From Phosphoribacter sp044220725 (GTDB lineage Bacteria > Actinomycetota > Actinomycetes > Actinomycetales > Dermatophilaceae), in assembly GCA_044220725.1 (NCBI GenBank), contig JBGAQN010000010.1, positions 1 through 39,588 of the forward strand: a DNA stretch of 39,588 nt, given 5' to 3'. The position numbers and the translations under genes were made by a program. The notes under the pieces are model-generated. The model was not told the origin of the DNA. It did not search any database and saw only the letters and a list, made by a program, of their open reading frames with translations. Positions 1 to 8,216 of this stretch are shown here, piece after piece (position 1 is the stretch's first letter; the number at the start of each line of letters is the position of its first letter).

Positions 1-1451
1 GGCTGGCGCTCGTCGTCCGCGACGAACGGGGCGTGCCGGGCGGCGAAGGGGCCGAAGGCGGCCACGAGCAGGTGTTCCAACACCTGGGCGGCATCTCCGA
101 GTTCGTCGAGTTCCTTGCCCCAGATCCGGCGCTCACCGCGGTCTGGCGGTTGCAGGGATCGGGGACCTTCACCGAGACCGTTCCGGTGCTGGACGACCAG
201 GGTCAGATGACCCCGACCGAGGTCGAACGCATCTGCACGGTCGATCTCGCCTTGAGGTGGGGGACCGGCTATGAGGCTCGGGTCAGTTCGTTCGTCAACA
301 TCATCGCCACACCCAAGGGCGGCACGCATGTCGTGGGCTTCGAGCAGGCTCTGCTCAAGGTGTTCCGCCGCCACCTGGAGCTCAATGCCCGACGGCTCAA
401 GGTCGGCACCGACAAGGTGGATAAGGACGACATCCTGGCCGGGCTCACCGCCGTGGTGACAGTCCGCTTGGCCGAGCCGCAGTTCGAGGGGCAGACCAAG
501 GAAGTGCTGGGCACCGCGGCTGTGCGTGCCGTGGTGGCCAGAGTCCTCGAACAGGAGCTGACCGCGCGGCTAACCTCGACCAAGCGCGATGACAAGGTGC
601 ACGCTGCTCTGCTGCTCGAGAAGGTTGTCTCGGAGATGAAGGCGCGGATCAGTGCGCGCCAACACAAGGAGACCCAGCGCCGAAAGACCGCGCTCGAATC
701 GTCAACTCTGCCAGCAAAACTCGCCGACTGTCGGACGCACGATGTCGAGCGTTCCGAATTGTTCATCGTCGAGGGTGACAGCGCCCTGGGGACCGCCAAA
801 CTTGCCCGGTCCTCGGACTACCAGGCTCTCCTGCCGATCCGCGGCAAGATCCTCAACGTCCAAAAGGCCTCGGTGGCCGACGTGCTCAAGAACGCCGAGT
901 GCGCAGCCATCATCCAGGTCATCGGTGCCGGGTCCGGTCGCAGTTTCGACCTCGGCGCTGCGCGCTACGGGAAGGTCATCATCATGAGCGACGCCGACGT
1001 GGACGGCGCGCATATTCGCACCCTGCTGCTGACCTTGTTCTTCAGGTATATGCGACCGTTGGTCGAAGCCGGCCGGGTGTATGCCGCGATGCCACCGCTG
1101 CATCGGCTCGAGGTCATCGGCGGCCCGGGCCGAAAGAACGAATACGTCTACACCTACAACGAGGCCCATTTGCGATCCACCCGCGCGGCACTGGAGCGCA
1201 AGGGACGCAAGGTGAAGGAGCCGCCGCAGCGCTACAAGGGACTAGGCGAGATGGACGCCGACCAGCTGGCCGACACGACGATGGACCCCCGCCACCGGAC
1301 CCTGCGCCGGGTCACCGTTGGCGAAGCGCAGGAGGCGGCCACGATTGCCGAGGGGGTTTTCGATTTGCTCATGGGCAACGACGTCGCCCCCCGCAAGGAG
1401 TTCATCGTCGAATCGGCAAAGTCCTTGGATCGCGAGCGGATCGATGCCTGA
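1..1451 (+). CDS. parE: DNA topoisomerase IV subunit B (ParE), 3' part; start lies before the window
   Basis: ATPase subunit of the second type IIA topoisomerase, which with ParC decatenates DNA. The frame is open from base 3, so the N-terminal GHKL ATPase domain is mostly missing. The visible 482 residues cover the transducer domain, the TOPRIM signature VEGDSALG (about nt 768-791), PIRGKILNV, the metal-binding SDADVDGAH (about nt 986-1012) and the C-terminal QRYKGLGEM. The EGDSALG version (L where GyrB normally has G) and the matching ParC-like gene at 15127-17616 favour ParE over GyrB; this is family knowledge recalled from Streptomyces. Nothing looks broken. The gene ends 260 bp before the moxR operon. 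Confidence 0.93.
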   Translation, partial: LALVVRDERGVPGGEGAEGGHEQVFQHLGGISEFVEFLAPDPALTAVWRLQGSGTFTETVPVLDDQGQMTPTEVERICTVDLALRWGTGYEARVSSFVNIIATPKGGTHVVGFEQALLKVFRRHLELNARRLKVGTDKVDKDDILAGLTAVVTVRLAEPQFEGQTKEVLGTAAVRAVVARVLEQELTARLTSTKRDDKVHAALLLEKVVSEMKARISARQHKETQRRKTALESSTLPAKLADCRTHDVERSELFIVEGDSALGTAKLARSSDYQALLPIRGKILNVQKASVADVLKNAECAAIIQVIGAGSGRSFDLGAARYGKVIIMSDADVDGAHIRTLLLTLFFRYMRPLVEAGRVYAAMPPLHRLEVIGGPGRKNEYVYTYNEAHLRSTRAALERKGRKVKEPPQRYKGLGEMDADQLADTTMDPRHRTLRRVTVGEAQEAATIAEGVFDLLMGNDVAPRKEFIVESAKSLDRERIDA

Positions 1452-1469
1452 ACCGATCAGGAGCACCCT

Positions 1470-1561
1470 CGGGGGCACGGGGATCGGGGGCACGGGTGTC
1501 GAGGTCACAGGGATTCGGAATCAAAGGAATTCGGGATCACAGGATGGGGGTCAAAGGATCA
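1470..1561. repeat. Degenerate tandem repeat, about six units of 15-16 bp
   Basis: Starting at 1470, 1485, 1500, 1516, 1532 and 1547 a unit close to CGGGGTCACAGGGAT recurs with substitutions and one-base slips. The first two units are nearly identical; the later ones are more A-rich. It lies between parE and moxR, in a 260-bp gap that otherwise shows only a candidate moxR promoter. Function unknown: slipped-strand expansion, a multi-copy protein site, or remnant coding sequence are all possible. Confidence 0.55.
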
Positions 1562-1622
1562 GCAGCGCGTGAGCCAGGAGCGGTTGCGGACGTGCGACGC
1601 GGGCTGACGGGACGTTCGCACG

Positions 1623-1652
1623 CTGACTGGACCGGGGCTCGCCGTCTAGCAT
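1623..1652 (+). promoter_or_regulatory. Candidate promoter of the moxR operon
   Basis: CTGACT at 1623-1628 and TAGCAT at 1647-1652 are separated by 18 bp and resemble -35 and -10 boxes of the housekeeping sigma factor. Transcription would start near 1660, about 50 nt before the moxR ATG, which has its own AGGGGA ribosome site. Confidence 0.4.
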
Positions 1653-1711
1653 GAGGAGCCGGGGCCGCGTTCACCAGCGGCTCGCCACACACTCACTAGC
1701 AGGGGACCCTG

Positions 1712-2779
1712 ATGAGCACGACGATCGAGCCCGGACCACCTCCTGGGGCGGAGGCGGCATACCCCGCGGGCGAGGCGAGCACCCGAGGAGCGCGCGTCAG
1801 CGCGATCGCCGCACATGACCTGGACTGGTCACGCTCGACGATCGCGACCATCTCGCAAGCCTTTCAGGAGCGAGTGGTCGGCCAGGTTCGGTTGCACGAG
1901 ACGCTGTTGTTGGGGTTGCTCACCGGGGGCCACATCTTGCTGGAATCTGTTCCTGGGCTGGCGAAGACGACGGCTGCGGCGACGCTGGCCCGTGCGGTCG
2001 GCGGCACGTTCAAGCGAATCCAGTGCACTCCCGACCTGCTGCCCAGCGACATTGTCGGGACCCAGGTTTACGACGTGCGGACCACCCAGTTCGAGACCCG
2101 GCTGGGTCCGGTGCACGCCAACCTCGTCCTGCTCGACGAGATCAATCGGAGTTCGGCCAAGACTCAGTCGGCGATGCTCGAAGCCATGCAGGAACGCCAG
2201 ACCTCGATCGGCGGGCAGGTCTATCCGTTGCCCGAGCCGTTCCTGGTCCTGGCCACCCAGAATCCCATCGAGCAAGAGGGCACCTACGTCCTGCCCGAAG
2301 CCCAACTGGACCGGTTCATGCTCAAGGACGTCTTGGACTACCCCACCCTTGAGGAGGAAGCTGAGGTGGTCCGCCGGATCGACGCTGGCGTCTTCCTCGC
2401 CGACCAAGCCCCCGCGGTCTCGCTCGCGGATGTCCGTCGACTGCAGACTCTGGCCCGCGCGGTCTACCTCGACCCGGCGGTCATCCGGTATGCCGTGGGT
2501 CTTGCCTACGTCACCCGGCAGGCAGCGCGCTACCTCGACCCGACCTTGGCCCGCTATGTCGAGTTTGGCGCTAGTCCACGGGCCTCGATTGCGTTTGCTC
2601 AGGCCGCTCGCGCGCGTGCCCTGTTGGCCGGACGCGATCACGCCGTGCCTGACGACGTCCAGGCGTTGGCACACCGGGTGCTGCGCCACCGGATCATCCT
2701 GGGATTCGAGGCAGTGGCTGATGACGTGCCCGTCGAGCGGGTCATCGACGCGGTCCTCTCCGCCGTTCGGACGCCTTGA
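1712..2779 (+). CDS. MoxR-family AAA+ ATPase
   Basis: 355-residue cytoplasmic ATPase of the MoxR class, chaperone-like proteins that usually act with VWA-domain partners. The Walker A region ESVPGLAKT is at residues 78-86, Walker B LVLLDEINR at 138-146, sensor 1 ATQNP at 181-185, and GASPRAS near residue 290 fits sensor 2. An AGGGGA ribosome site precedes the ATG. It opens a six-gene run on the same strand (1712-6950) containing DUF58 and two VWA proteins, the standard company of MoxR. The N-terminal 35 residues are low-complexity and probably flexible. Which client it remodels cannot be told from sequence. Confidence 0.93.
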   Translation: MSTTIEPGPPPGAEAAYPAGEASTRGARVSAIAAHDLDWSRSTIATISQAFQERVVGQVRLHETLLLGLLTGGHILLESVPGLAKTTAAATLARAVGGTFKRIQCTPDLLPSDIVGTQVYDVRTTQFETRLGPVHANLVLLDEINRSSAKTQSAMLEAMQERQTSIGGQVYPLPEPFLVLATQNPIEQEGTYVLPEAQLDRFMLKDVLDYPTLEEEAEVVRRIDAGVFLADQAPAVSLADVRRLQTLARAVYLDPAVIRYAVGLAYVTRQAARYLDPTLARYVEFGASPRASIAFAQAARARALLAGRDHAVPDDVQALAHRVLRHRIILGFEAVADDVPVERVIDAVLSAVRTP

Positions 2780-2827
2780 CCCGGGGCGACGGCATACCAC
2801 CCTCGACCGAGCAGACCAGAGACCACT

Positions 2828-3712
2828 GTGGCCGCGCTGCTGACCCGCGTGAAGACCAAGCTCTTCATCGTTGCCCATCGGCGCACCTGGGGGTTGCTTG
2901 ACGGCGAGTATGCCTCGGTGTTCCGCGGGCGCAGCCTCGACTACGACGACCTGCGCGAGTACGTCCCAGGCGACGAGATCCGCGATATCGACTGGAAGGC
3001 GACCGCTCGCCACGGTGCCCCCCTGGTCAAGAGATATGTCGCCACCCGTAAGCAGACTGTCCTGCTCGTCGTCGATACCGGGCGCTCGATGGCGGCCGTC
3101 GCGCCCTCGGGCGAGTCCAAGCGCGAGGTCTGCATCCAGGTCGCCGGAATGCTGGGCTATTTGGCCGTTCGGCACGGTGATCCCGTGGGCCTGGTCGAGG
3201 GAGATAGCGCCGTGACTCGGATGCTCGAGCCCGCCGGGGGTGAGGCTAACCTCGAACGGGTGCTGCGGGCAGTGCATCGCGCCGCCACCCTGTCGGCCGC
3301 CCCGAGTCGGTTCGGCGACCAACTGAGCTACCTCGCCGAGCACGTGCGCTCTCGCGCGCTGGTCGTTGCCATCACTGATGACGGGGGACTGGGCCCCGGG
3401 GACGAAGCACTGCTGCGTCGGCTGCACGCGCAACACGAGGTGCTCTGGGTGATGATCGCCGATGCCGATCCGACCACTCACGAGGTGCGCGCCGACGCCA
3501 CCGAGGTTTCCGACGGAACCCCGCTTCCGGCGGCGGTTCGGGGAAGTGCCCGGGTGCGCGCGGCATACCTGAGCGCGATGGCAGAGCGACGGGACCGGGT
3601 CGAAGCGACGCTCGGGCGCCTGGGCATCTCCCGCGCTCGGGTCGGTGGCACCCACGAGGTCCTCGGCACGGTGTTCGCCCTCTTGGAGAGGCAGCGCCGA
3701 CGTGCTCGCTGA
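2828..3712 (+). CDS. DUF58 domain protein
   Basis: 294 residues starting at GTG. The DUF58 core is clear: FRGRSLDYDDLREYVPGDE followed by IRDIDWKATAR (about residues 32-63). The C-terminal part has a VWA-like fold, with LLVVDTGRSM near residue 80 in the position of a MIDAS-type loop. No membrane segment is seen, so it is probably cytoplasmic or membrane-associated through partners. DUF58 genes nearly always follow moxR, as here (48-bp gap). The start lacks a strong ribosome site. Function in the complex is unknown; a substrate-presenting or scaffold role is inference. Confidence 0.88.
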   Translation: MAALLTRVKTKLFIVAHRRTWGLLDGEYASVFRGRSLDYDDLREYVPGDEIRDIDWKATARHGAPLVKRYVATRKQTVLLVVDTGRSMAAVAPSGESKREVCIQVAGMLGYLAVRHGDPVGLVEGDSAVTRMLEPAGGEANLERVLRAVHRAATLSAAPSRFGDQLSYLAEHVRSRALVVAITDDGGLGPGDEALLRRLHAQHEVLWVMIADADPTTHEVRADATEVSDGTPLPAAVRGSARVRAAYLSAMAERRDRVEATLGRLGISRARVGGTHEVLGTVFALLERQRRRAR

Positions 3713-4184
3713 CGACCCCTTCTACCCGCCGATGACCTACCACTGGATCTGGTCCTTCCTCGGCTGGGTCCTGATCCTTGCCGTGCTCGGGTGGGGCGTC
3801 GTCGTGTGGTACCGCACCAGGCGAGTCCGGCCTGGCCCGGCTCCAAGAGCCGTGCCGGTGCACCCGGGTTGGCGGCTGGCCCGGGCGAAACACGTGACCA
3901 TCGATCAGATCGACCGGATCGTCTGGGACGTCGAGCAGGGCCGGGTGGATTCCCGAACTGCCCACCGGCAGCTGAGCGCGATCGTGCGCACCTTCATCGA
4001 CGAGGTGTCCAACGCCGGAACCTCTCGGATGACATTGAGCGACATAGGCTCCCGGGGGCCGGGGCTGGGGCCGGTTGCCCACGTCGTGCACCAGCTCTAC
4101 CCGGGCGAGTTCGGAACGGACCCGACGCGGCCGGTCCGCCCGGCTGCCGAAGCCGCCAAGGCGGTGGTGGCGCAATGGCATTGA
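3702..4184 (+). CDS. Small single-pass membrane protein of the MoxR operon
   Basis: 160 residues from a GTG that overlaps the end of the DUF58 gene by 11 bp and has a GAGAGG ribosome site; the same frame is open further upstream but inside the DUF58 gene. One transmembrane helix at about residues 14-36 (WIWSFLGWVLILAVLGWGVV) is followed by a basic stretch and a soluble domain of about 115 residues with predicted helices. Position and layout resemble DUF4381-type proteins found between DUF58 and VWA genes in Bat-like operons, but I cannot confirm the family. Its stop overlaps the next start. Confidence 0.75.
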   Translation: MLADDPFYPPMTYHWIWSFLGWVLILAVLGWGVVVWYRTRRVRPGPAPRAVPVHPGWRLARAKHVTIDQIDRIVWDVEQGRVDSRTAHRQLSAIVRTFIDEVSNAGTSRMTLSDIGSRGPGLGPVAHVVHQLYPGEFGTDPTRPVRPAAEAAKAVVAQWH

Positions 4185-5146
4185 GGCAGTCGTGGATTGT
4201 CCCCTGGGCCGCGCTCGGCATGCTCGCCATCGCCGGGGCAGTGTTCTGGGCCCTGCGTCGTCGCCGCACCGGGTCGCCTGTCCCACTGGCCAACACCGAT
4301 GTGCTTACCGCCCTACCGGAGTACGTCCACGCCCTGTGGCGGCACCGGGTCATCACCATCGGGTATGCCGTGGCCGCTGCGAGCGTGGGCGCACTGGCCA
4401 TCCTGGGAGCGGCCCGCCCGGTGACGACGACAGTCATCAATCCCGAGAAGTCCAACCGAGACATCGTCCTGTGCCTGGATGTGTCTGGCTCGATGACCGA
4501 CGCCGATGCCGAGGTCGTTCGGACCTTTCGCTCGTTGGCACGGGAATTCAAGGGTGAGCGGCTTTCGCTGGTCATCTTCAACTCTTCGGCCGTCCCGGTT
4601 TTCCCGTTGACCGACGATTACGGCTTCGTCGAGCAGCAGCTTCGTGAGGCCCAAGGGGTCTTCGACGGCCGATTCGACATGGACTTCTACGCGGGAACGC
4701 TCAATGGGCCGGGCAGCTCGCTCATCGGTGACGGGTTGGCGACCTGCTTGCGCTCCTTCGACCGCGCCGAACTGACCCGGGCCCGATCAGTCATTCTCGC
4801 CACCGACAACCTTGCCGCGGGGACATCGTTGTTTACCTTGACCGAGGGCGCGGCGATGGCCAAGTCAGCGGGGATCCAGATCTACGGACTCAACCCGGCG
4901 CATCGGGCTGGCTCGGCGACATCGCTGGAGATGCGTTCGGTCGCCGAGTCAACCGGGGGGTTGTACTACCCCCTGGACAGCGTCGATGCCGTCGGCAGGA
5001 TCGTGTCGGCAGTGACCGCCCGGGAGGCCGCCCGCATTCCGGGCTCACCCATCGCGCTGATCCATGACCAGCCCGCCTCGTGGATCGGATGGACAGTGTG
5101 GGGTGTGCTGGGCCTGTTGGCTGGAGTCCGCAGGTGGCGACGATGA
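4175..5146 (+). CDS. VWA-domain membrane protein (BatA-like)
   Basis: 323 residues; ATG chosen because it overlaps the upstream stop by 10 bp and follows GGTGG. Two transmembrane helices (about residues 7-27 and 59-80) precede a von Willebrand factor A domain with a perfect metal-ion-dependent adhesion motif DVSGS at 102-106. A last hydrophobic segment near 299-318 anchors the C-terminus. The layout (helices, VWA, C-terminal helix) is that of BatA/BatB proteins that work with MoxR. The stop overlaps the next start as ATGA. It probably binds Mg2+ and a partner protein; the partner is unknown. Confidence 0.88.
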   Translation: MALRQSWIVPWAALGMLAIAGAVFWALRRRRTGSPVPLANTDVLTALPEYVHALWRHRVITIGYAVAAASVGALAILGAARPVTTTVINPEKSNRDIVLCLDVSGSMTDADAEVVRTFRSLAREFKGERLSLVIFNSSAVPVFPLTDDYGFVEQQLREAQGVFDGRFDMDFYAGTLNGPGSSLIGDGLATCLRSFDRAELTRARSVILATDNLAAGTSLFTLTEGAAMAKSAGIQIYGLNPAHRAGSATSLEMRSVAESTGGLYYPLDSVDAVGRIVSAVTAREAARIPGSPIALIHDQPASWIGWTVWGVLGLLAGVRRWRR

Positions 5147-6150
5147 CGATCTCGCCCGTCCTGTCCTGGCCGGCGACCGCGGCTTTCGTCATCGCTGCGT
5201 CGGCGCTGATCTGGTGGCCCCAGCCCGGCGGGGCCGCCGGGGCGTGGGCGCGGGTCCGCCGGACGATCCTCGTGGGCCTTCTGCTCGCGGCGGCGCTGCG
5301 TCCGGGGATCCCCGGTGCCGACGTTCGAGCCAGCTCCAGCGACCTCAACGTCATCTTCGTCGTTGACACGACAACCTCGGCGATGGCCCTCGACTACGAC
5401 GACCAGCCCCGGCTGGCGGGGATGCGCTCGGACATCAAGGAGATCTGCGGCCGCTTGGCTGGTGCCCGGTTCGCCCTGGTTACCTTCGACCGAGAGGCGG
5501 TCCTGCGGATGCCGCTCACCTCGGACGGTGCCGCTGTTGCGGCCGCGGCCGACACGATAATGCCGGAAACCTCGGCGTGGTCGCGGGGCAGCAGCGTCAC
5601 AGTGGCCGGACCGTTGCTGAAGCGGACACTGGCCAGGATTGCGCAAACACACCCGCAGCGAGCGCGGCTGGTCTTCTACCTCGGCGACGGCGAACAGACG
5701 TCGGGGGAGCCGCCCGCGCCGCTGGGGGTCGATCCCAGCTTGGTCAACGGCGGCGCCGTTCTCGGTTATGGGACCAGCGCAGGTGGACAGATGAGGCAGA
5801 CCGGTGTCCCCGGTAGCCGCGCCGACGACTGGCTGCTGGACCCGGGCACGGGGAAGCCGGCCCGCTCAGTCATCGACGAAGCCCAGTTGGGTGCCATCGC
5901 TGGAGCGCTCGGTGTGCCCTACCATCATCGGGCGCCGGGGGAGTCGATCGATGCAATCCTCGCGTCGATGGACCTCACCGGGCTCGACCGACCGACCGCG
6001 TCGCAAGACGGTGCGCTGTCGGCGAGTCGCGAGGAGTTCTACTGGATCGGGCTGTTGGGCGTCGCTGCACTTGTTGCCTGGGAGGTGGGCCTGGCGCTGG
6101 CCCGATTGTGGTCCCTGCGCAGGCCCCACCGAAGGCAGGGGAGGGCATGA
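5143..6150 (+). CDS. Second VWA-domain membrane protein with an altered metal site (BatB-like)
   Basis: 335 residues from the ATG of an ATGA overlap, with AGGTGG upstream. Hydrophobic helices at about 8-25 and 41-53, a VWA domain from about residue 68, and a C-terminal helix near 305-325. The adhesion motif reads DTTTSA (75-80) instead of DxSxS; Thr may still bind metal, but the site departs from that of the neighbouring protein. Pairing of two unequal VWA proteins fits a heteromeric assembly such as BatA-BatB (inference). Confidence 0.85.
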   Translation: MTISPVLSWPATAAFVIAASALIWWPQPGGAAGAWARVRRTILVGLLLAAALRPGIPGADVRASSSDLNVIFVVDTTTSAMALDYDDQPRLAGMRSDIKEICGRLAGARFALVTFDREAVLRMPLTSDGAAVAAAADTIMPETSAWSRGSSVTVAGPLLKRTLARIAQTHPQRARLVFYLGDGEQTSGEPPAPLGVDPSLVNGGAVLGYGTSAGGQMRQTGVPGSRADDWLLDPGTGKPARSVIDEAQLGAIAGALGVPYHHRAPGESIDAILASMDLTGLDRPTASQDGALSASREEFYWIGLLGVAALVAWEVGLALARLWSLRRPHRRQGRA

Positions 6151-6950
6151 ACGCTTCACGGATCCTCGGCGCACCGGTCGGTATTCCACTCCGACTGCCC
6201 ACCGGGGCTGGCAACCCGTCGGAAGCCCCTGCGGCGCGGCATACTCGGCTGGCGTTGCGTCGCCGCCTGGTGAGTTGGTCGATAGCTCCGGCCGTCCTGG
6301 CCCTGCTGGTCGCTCTGAAGCTGCTCACGATGAGCAATGCGGCCGTGCAGGCGGTCGACGGCTTCTTCGCCGGGTCGGTCGATGTCGTCCTCGGGGCCGC
6401 TGATCGGATGTCCTTCCTCAACGTCGTCGAACCGCACAAGGCACCGTTCGCCCGCGGCGACGGGCTCGTGCTTGCCGGCGACTTCGACGGCGCCCGAGGA
6501 CAGTTCGAGCAGGCTTTGGCGATTGCCCCGCCGGAGTCGATGGACTCATGCCAAATCCGGGTCAATCTCGCCCTGACTCTGGAGCAGTTGGGCGGCAAGG
6601 CTCAGGCGGCTGGCCAGGAGGCGATGGCCAAGGACTACTGGACGCGCACGACCGAGGTTGCCGACGGGGCACCACCGGGATGCTTCGAGCCGCCTGCCGA
6701 CGGGGCCGGAGACAAGGCCCGGGCGGCCGGGGAGCGTGCGGAACGGAAGCTGAACCCGTCACAACAGCCAGATCCTGGTCAGTCTCCGTCGCAGTCCGAG
6801 CAGCAGCAAGCCGAACAACAACGCAAGCAGGACCAACTGGACCAACGCACCCAGGACAACCAACAGGACCGTCAGGAGAGTGGGCCCGATGGCCAGGGCA
6901 ACGTCCCGTCGGATGGTGGGACGTCGAACCCAGCCGCCAAACCCTGGTGA
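6147..6950 (+). CDS. Membrane-anchored TPR protein with Gln-rich tail (BatC-like)
   Basis: 267 residues, ATGA-coupled to the gene before and preceded by GGGGAGGG. A cytoplasmic N-terminus of about 40 residues rich in Arg leads to one transmembrane helix (about 43-61). Residues about 104-170 look like tetratricopeptide repeats (GDFDGARGQFEQALAIAP is typical). The last 60 residues are Gln/Asp/Ser/Pro-rich and disordered. TPR proteins of this form end Bat-type operons. It is the last gene of the operon and converges on the lacI-type gene across a 50-bp gap with no convincing terminator. Confidence 0.8.
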   Translation: MNASRILGAPVGIPLRLPTGAGNPSEAPAARHTRLALRRRLVSWSIAPAVLALLVALKLLTMSNAAVQAVDGFFAGSVDVVLGAADRMSFLNVVEPHKAPFARGDGLVLAGDFDGARGQFEQALAIAPPESMDSCQIRVNLALTLEQLGGKAQAAGQEAMAKDYWTRTTEVADGAPPGCFEPPADGAGDKARAAGERAERKLNPSQQPDPGQSPSQSEQQQAEQQRKQDQLDQRTQDNQQDRQESGPDGQGNVPSDGGTSNPAAKPW

Positions 6951-7000
6951 GCTGAGCTGGCCAGCAGCCAGAGAGCCGGTGAACGCCGCTGCATCCGTGG

Positions 7001-8071
7001 TCAGGTCGGGCGGGGAGCGGCAACGGACGAGCGGACGACCAATTCGACCGGGAAGGTCTGTTCGGGGATGGTGGCGGTTTGCACGAGACCGAGCAGCGCC
7101 AGCAGGGTTTGGGCAGCGGCTTCGCCCTGCGCTGTGACATCCTGACGCACGGTGGTCAGTCCGAAGACGGCCGCCAAGTCGTGGTCGTCGATGCCCACGA
7201 TCGACAGGTCGGCAGGCACGTCCAGCCCCAGGGTTCGGGCGGCGCCAAGCACGCCCAGAGCCATCTCATCCGAGGCAGCCAAGACCGCCGACGGCCGGTT
7301 GGGACGGTCGAGCAACGCAAGAGCCGAAACGTAGGCATCCCCCGCGCTCCAGTCCGACTCGAACACCCACGACGCCGGGACGTCGAGCCCGGCCCGCAAC
7401 ATCGCGTCGTGGAATCCAGCCAACCGGTCGCTTGGGGTTTTGCGGTGGGCGGCCTGTCGACGCGCCTTTCCGACGTAGGCAATCCGGCGATGCCCCATGG
7501 CCAGCAGGTGCTCGGCAGCCAGCAACGCGGAGCCGAAGTCGTCGATGCCGATGCAGGGTGACTCCTCGAATCGGCTTCCAACGGCTACGACGGGCAGCCC
7601 GAGGCGTCGGACGAGGTCGCGCTCGCCCTCTTTCATTTCGACGTTGATGACGATGAGCCCGTCGACTCGTTTGAAGAGCATTCCTTGGGTGAGTGACCGA
7701 CGGGTCTCTGGAGATTCACTCTGCTCGAGGTCCATGAGCAGGATGTGGTGTTGGTGCTCGCGGACCGTCTTCTCGATGGCGCTCATGATGCCGGTGAAGA
7801 ACCATCGCGCCATGAAGGGCGTGATGATCCCGATGAGGCGGCTGCGACCGGAGGCCAACCCGGACGCGGTCGGGCTTGCGATATACCCCAGCTCGATGGC
7901 GGCTTGGGCCACTCGGTTCCGAGTCTCAGGGTGCACCTTGTCCAACCCTCGCAAGGCGCGTGAGACGGTCGCGTTGGAGACTCCGGCCGCTTTGGCAACG
8001 TCTTCGATCGTCGGTTGGTGCACGCCGACCTCCGTCCGACGACGCCCGTTGACGGGCTCAATGGTGGACAT
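7001..8071 (-). CDS. LacI-family transcriptional regulator of the sugar region
   Basis: 356 residues. The DNA-binding helix-turn-helix TIEDVAKAAGVSNATVSRAL is at residues 21-40, followed by a hinge and a periplasmic-binding-protein-like sensor domain (about 80-350). The ATG has an excellent GGAAGGAGG ribosome site. It lies downstream of the alpha-galactosidase gene on the same strand, at the far end of the sugar region, so it is likely the local repressor. The AAGCGCTT-centred site at 15079-15094 is the best candidate operator in the window. Effector is probably an alpha-galactoside or related sugar; this is inference from neighbours. Confidence 0.92.
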   Translation of the reverse strand: MSTIEPVNGRRRTEVGVHQPTIEDVAKAAGVSNATVSRALRGLDKVHPETRNRVAQAAIELGYIASPTASGLASGRSRLIGIITPFMARWFFTGIMSAIEKTVREHQHHILLMDLEQSESPETRRSLTQGMLFKRVDGLIVINVEMKEGERDLVRRLGLPVVAVGSRFEESPCIGIDDFGSALLAAEHLLAMGHRRIAYVGKARRQAAHRKTPSDRLAGFHDAMLRAGLDVPASWVFESDWSAGDAYVSALALLDRPNRPSAVLAASDEMALGVLGAARTLGLDVPADLSIVGIDDHDLAAVFGLTTVRQDVTAQGEAAAQTLLALLGLVQTATIPEQTFPVELVVRSSVAAPRPT

Positions 8072-8137
8072 CCCGGGAACCTCCTTCCCAGCACAGGTAG
8101 GCCGACGTGAGGGCCTGACGGAGGCTCTGTGGCGGTC

Positions 8138-8143
8138 AATCTA
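8138..8143 (-). promoter_or_regulatory. Candidate -10 box for the lacI-type gene
   Basis: On the minus strand TAGATT fits the TANNNT -10 pattern, about 60 nt before the lacI-type start codon, with a weak TTCCGG-like -35 some 17 bp upstream. The 145-bp gap between the galactosidase and this gene would thus give the regulator its own transcription. No LacI-type palindrome was seen here. Confidence 0.3.
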
Positions 8144-8216
8144 TCCTGTGCCAGAGGCCTCCGGAAAGCAGCACCACGGCAGGTCCACAGGTGGGCCACC
8201 GCAGCGATAACACGCA

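Noticed and set aside
1..1451. Assignment of the first gene as gyrB
   Set aside because: The EGDSALG version of the TOPRIM motif and the nearby ParC-type gene fit the second type IIA enzyme better; gyrB normally sits near dnaA and recF.
1829..3655. Long open frame on the minus strand, about 600 codons, opposite moxR and DUF58
   Set aside because: It is the antisense shadow of well-supported genes in GC-rich DNA; the translation shows no known domain.
8182..8197. Small stem GGTCCAC / GTGGGCC after the alpha-galactosidase gene
   Set aside because: Seven pairs include one G-T pair and the loop is only two bases; too weak to call a terminator.
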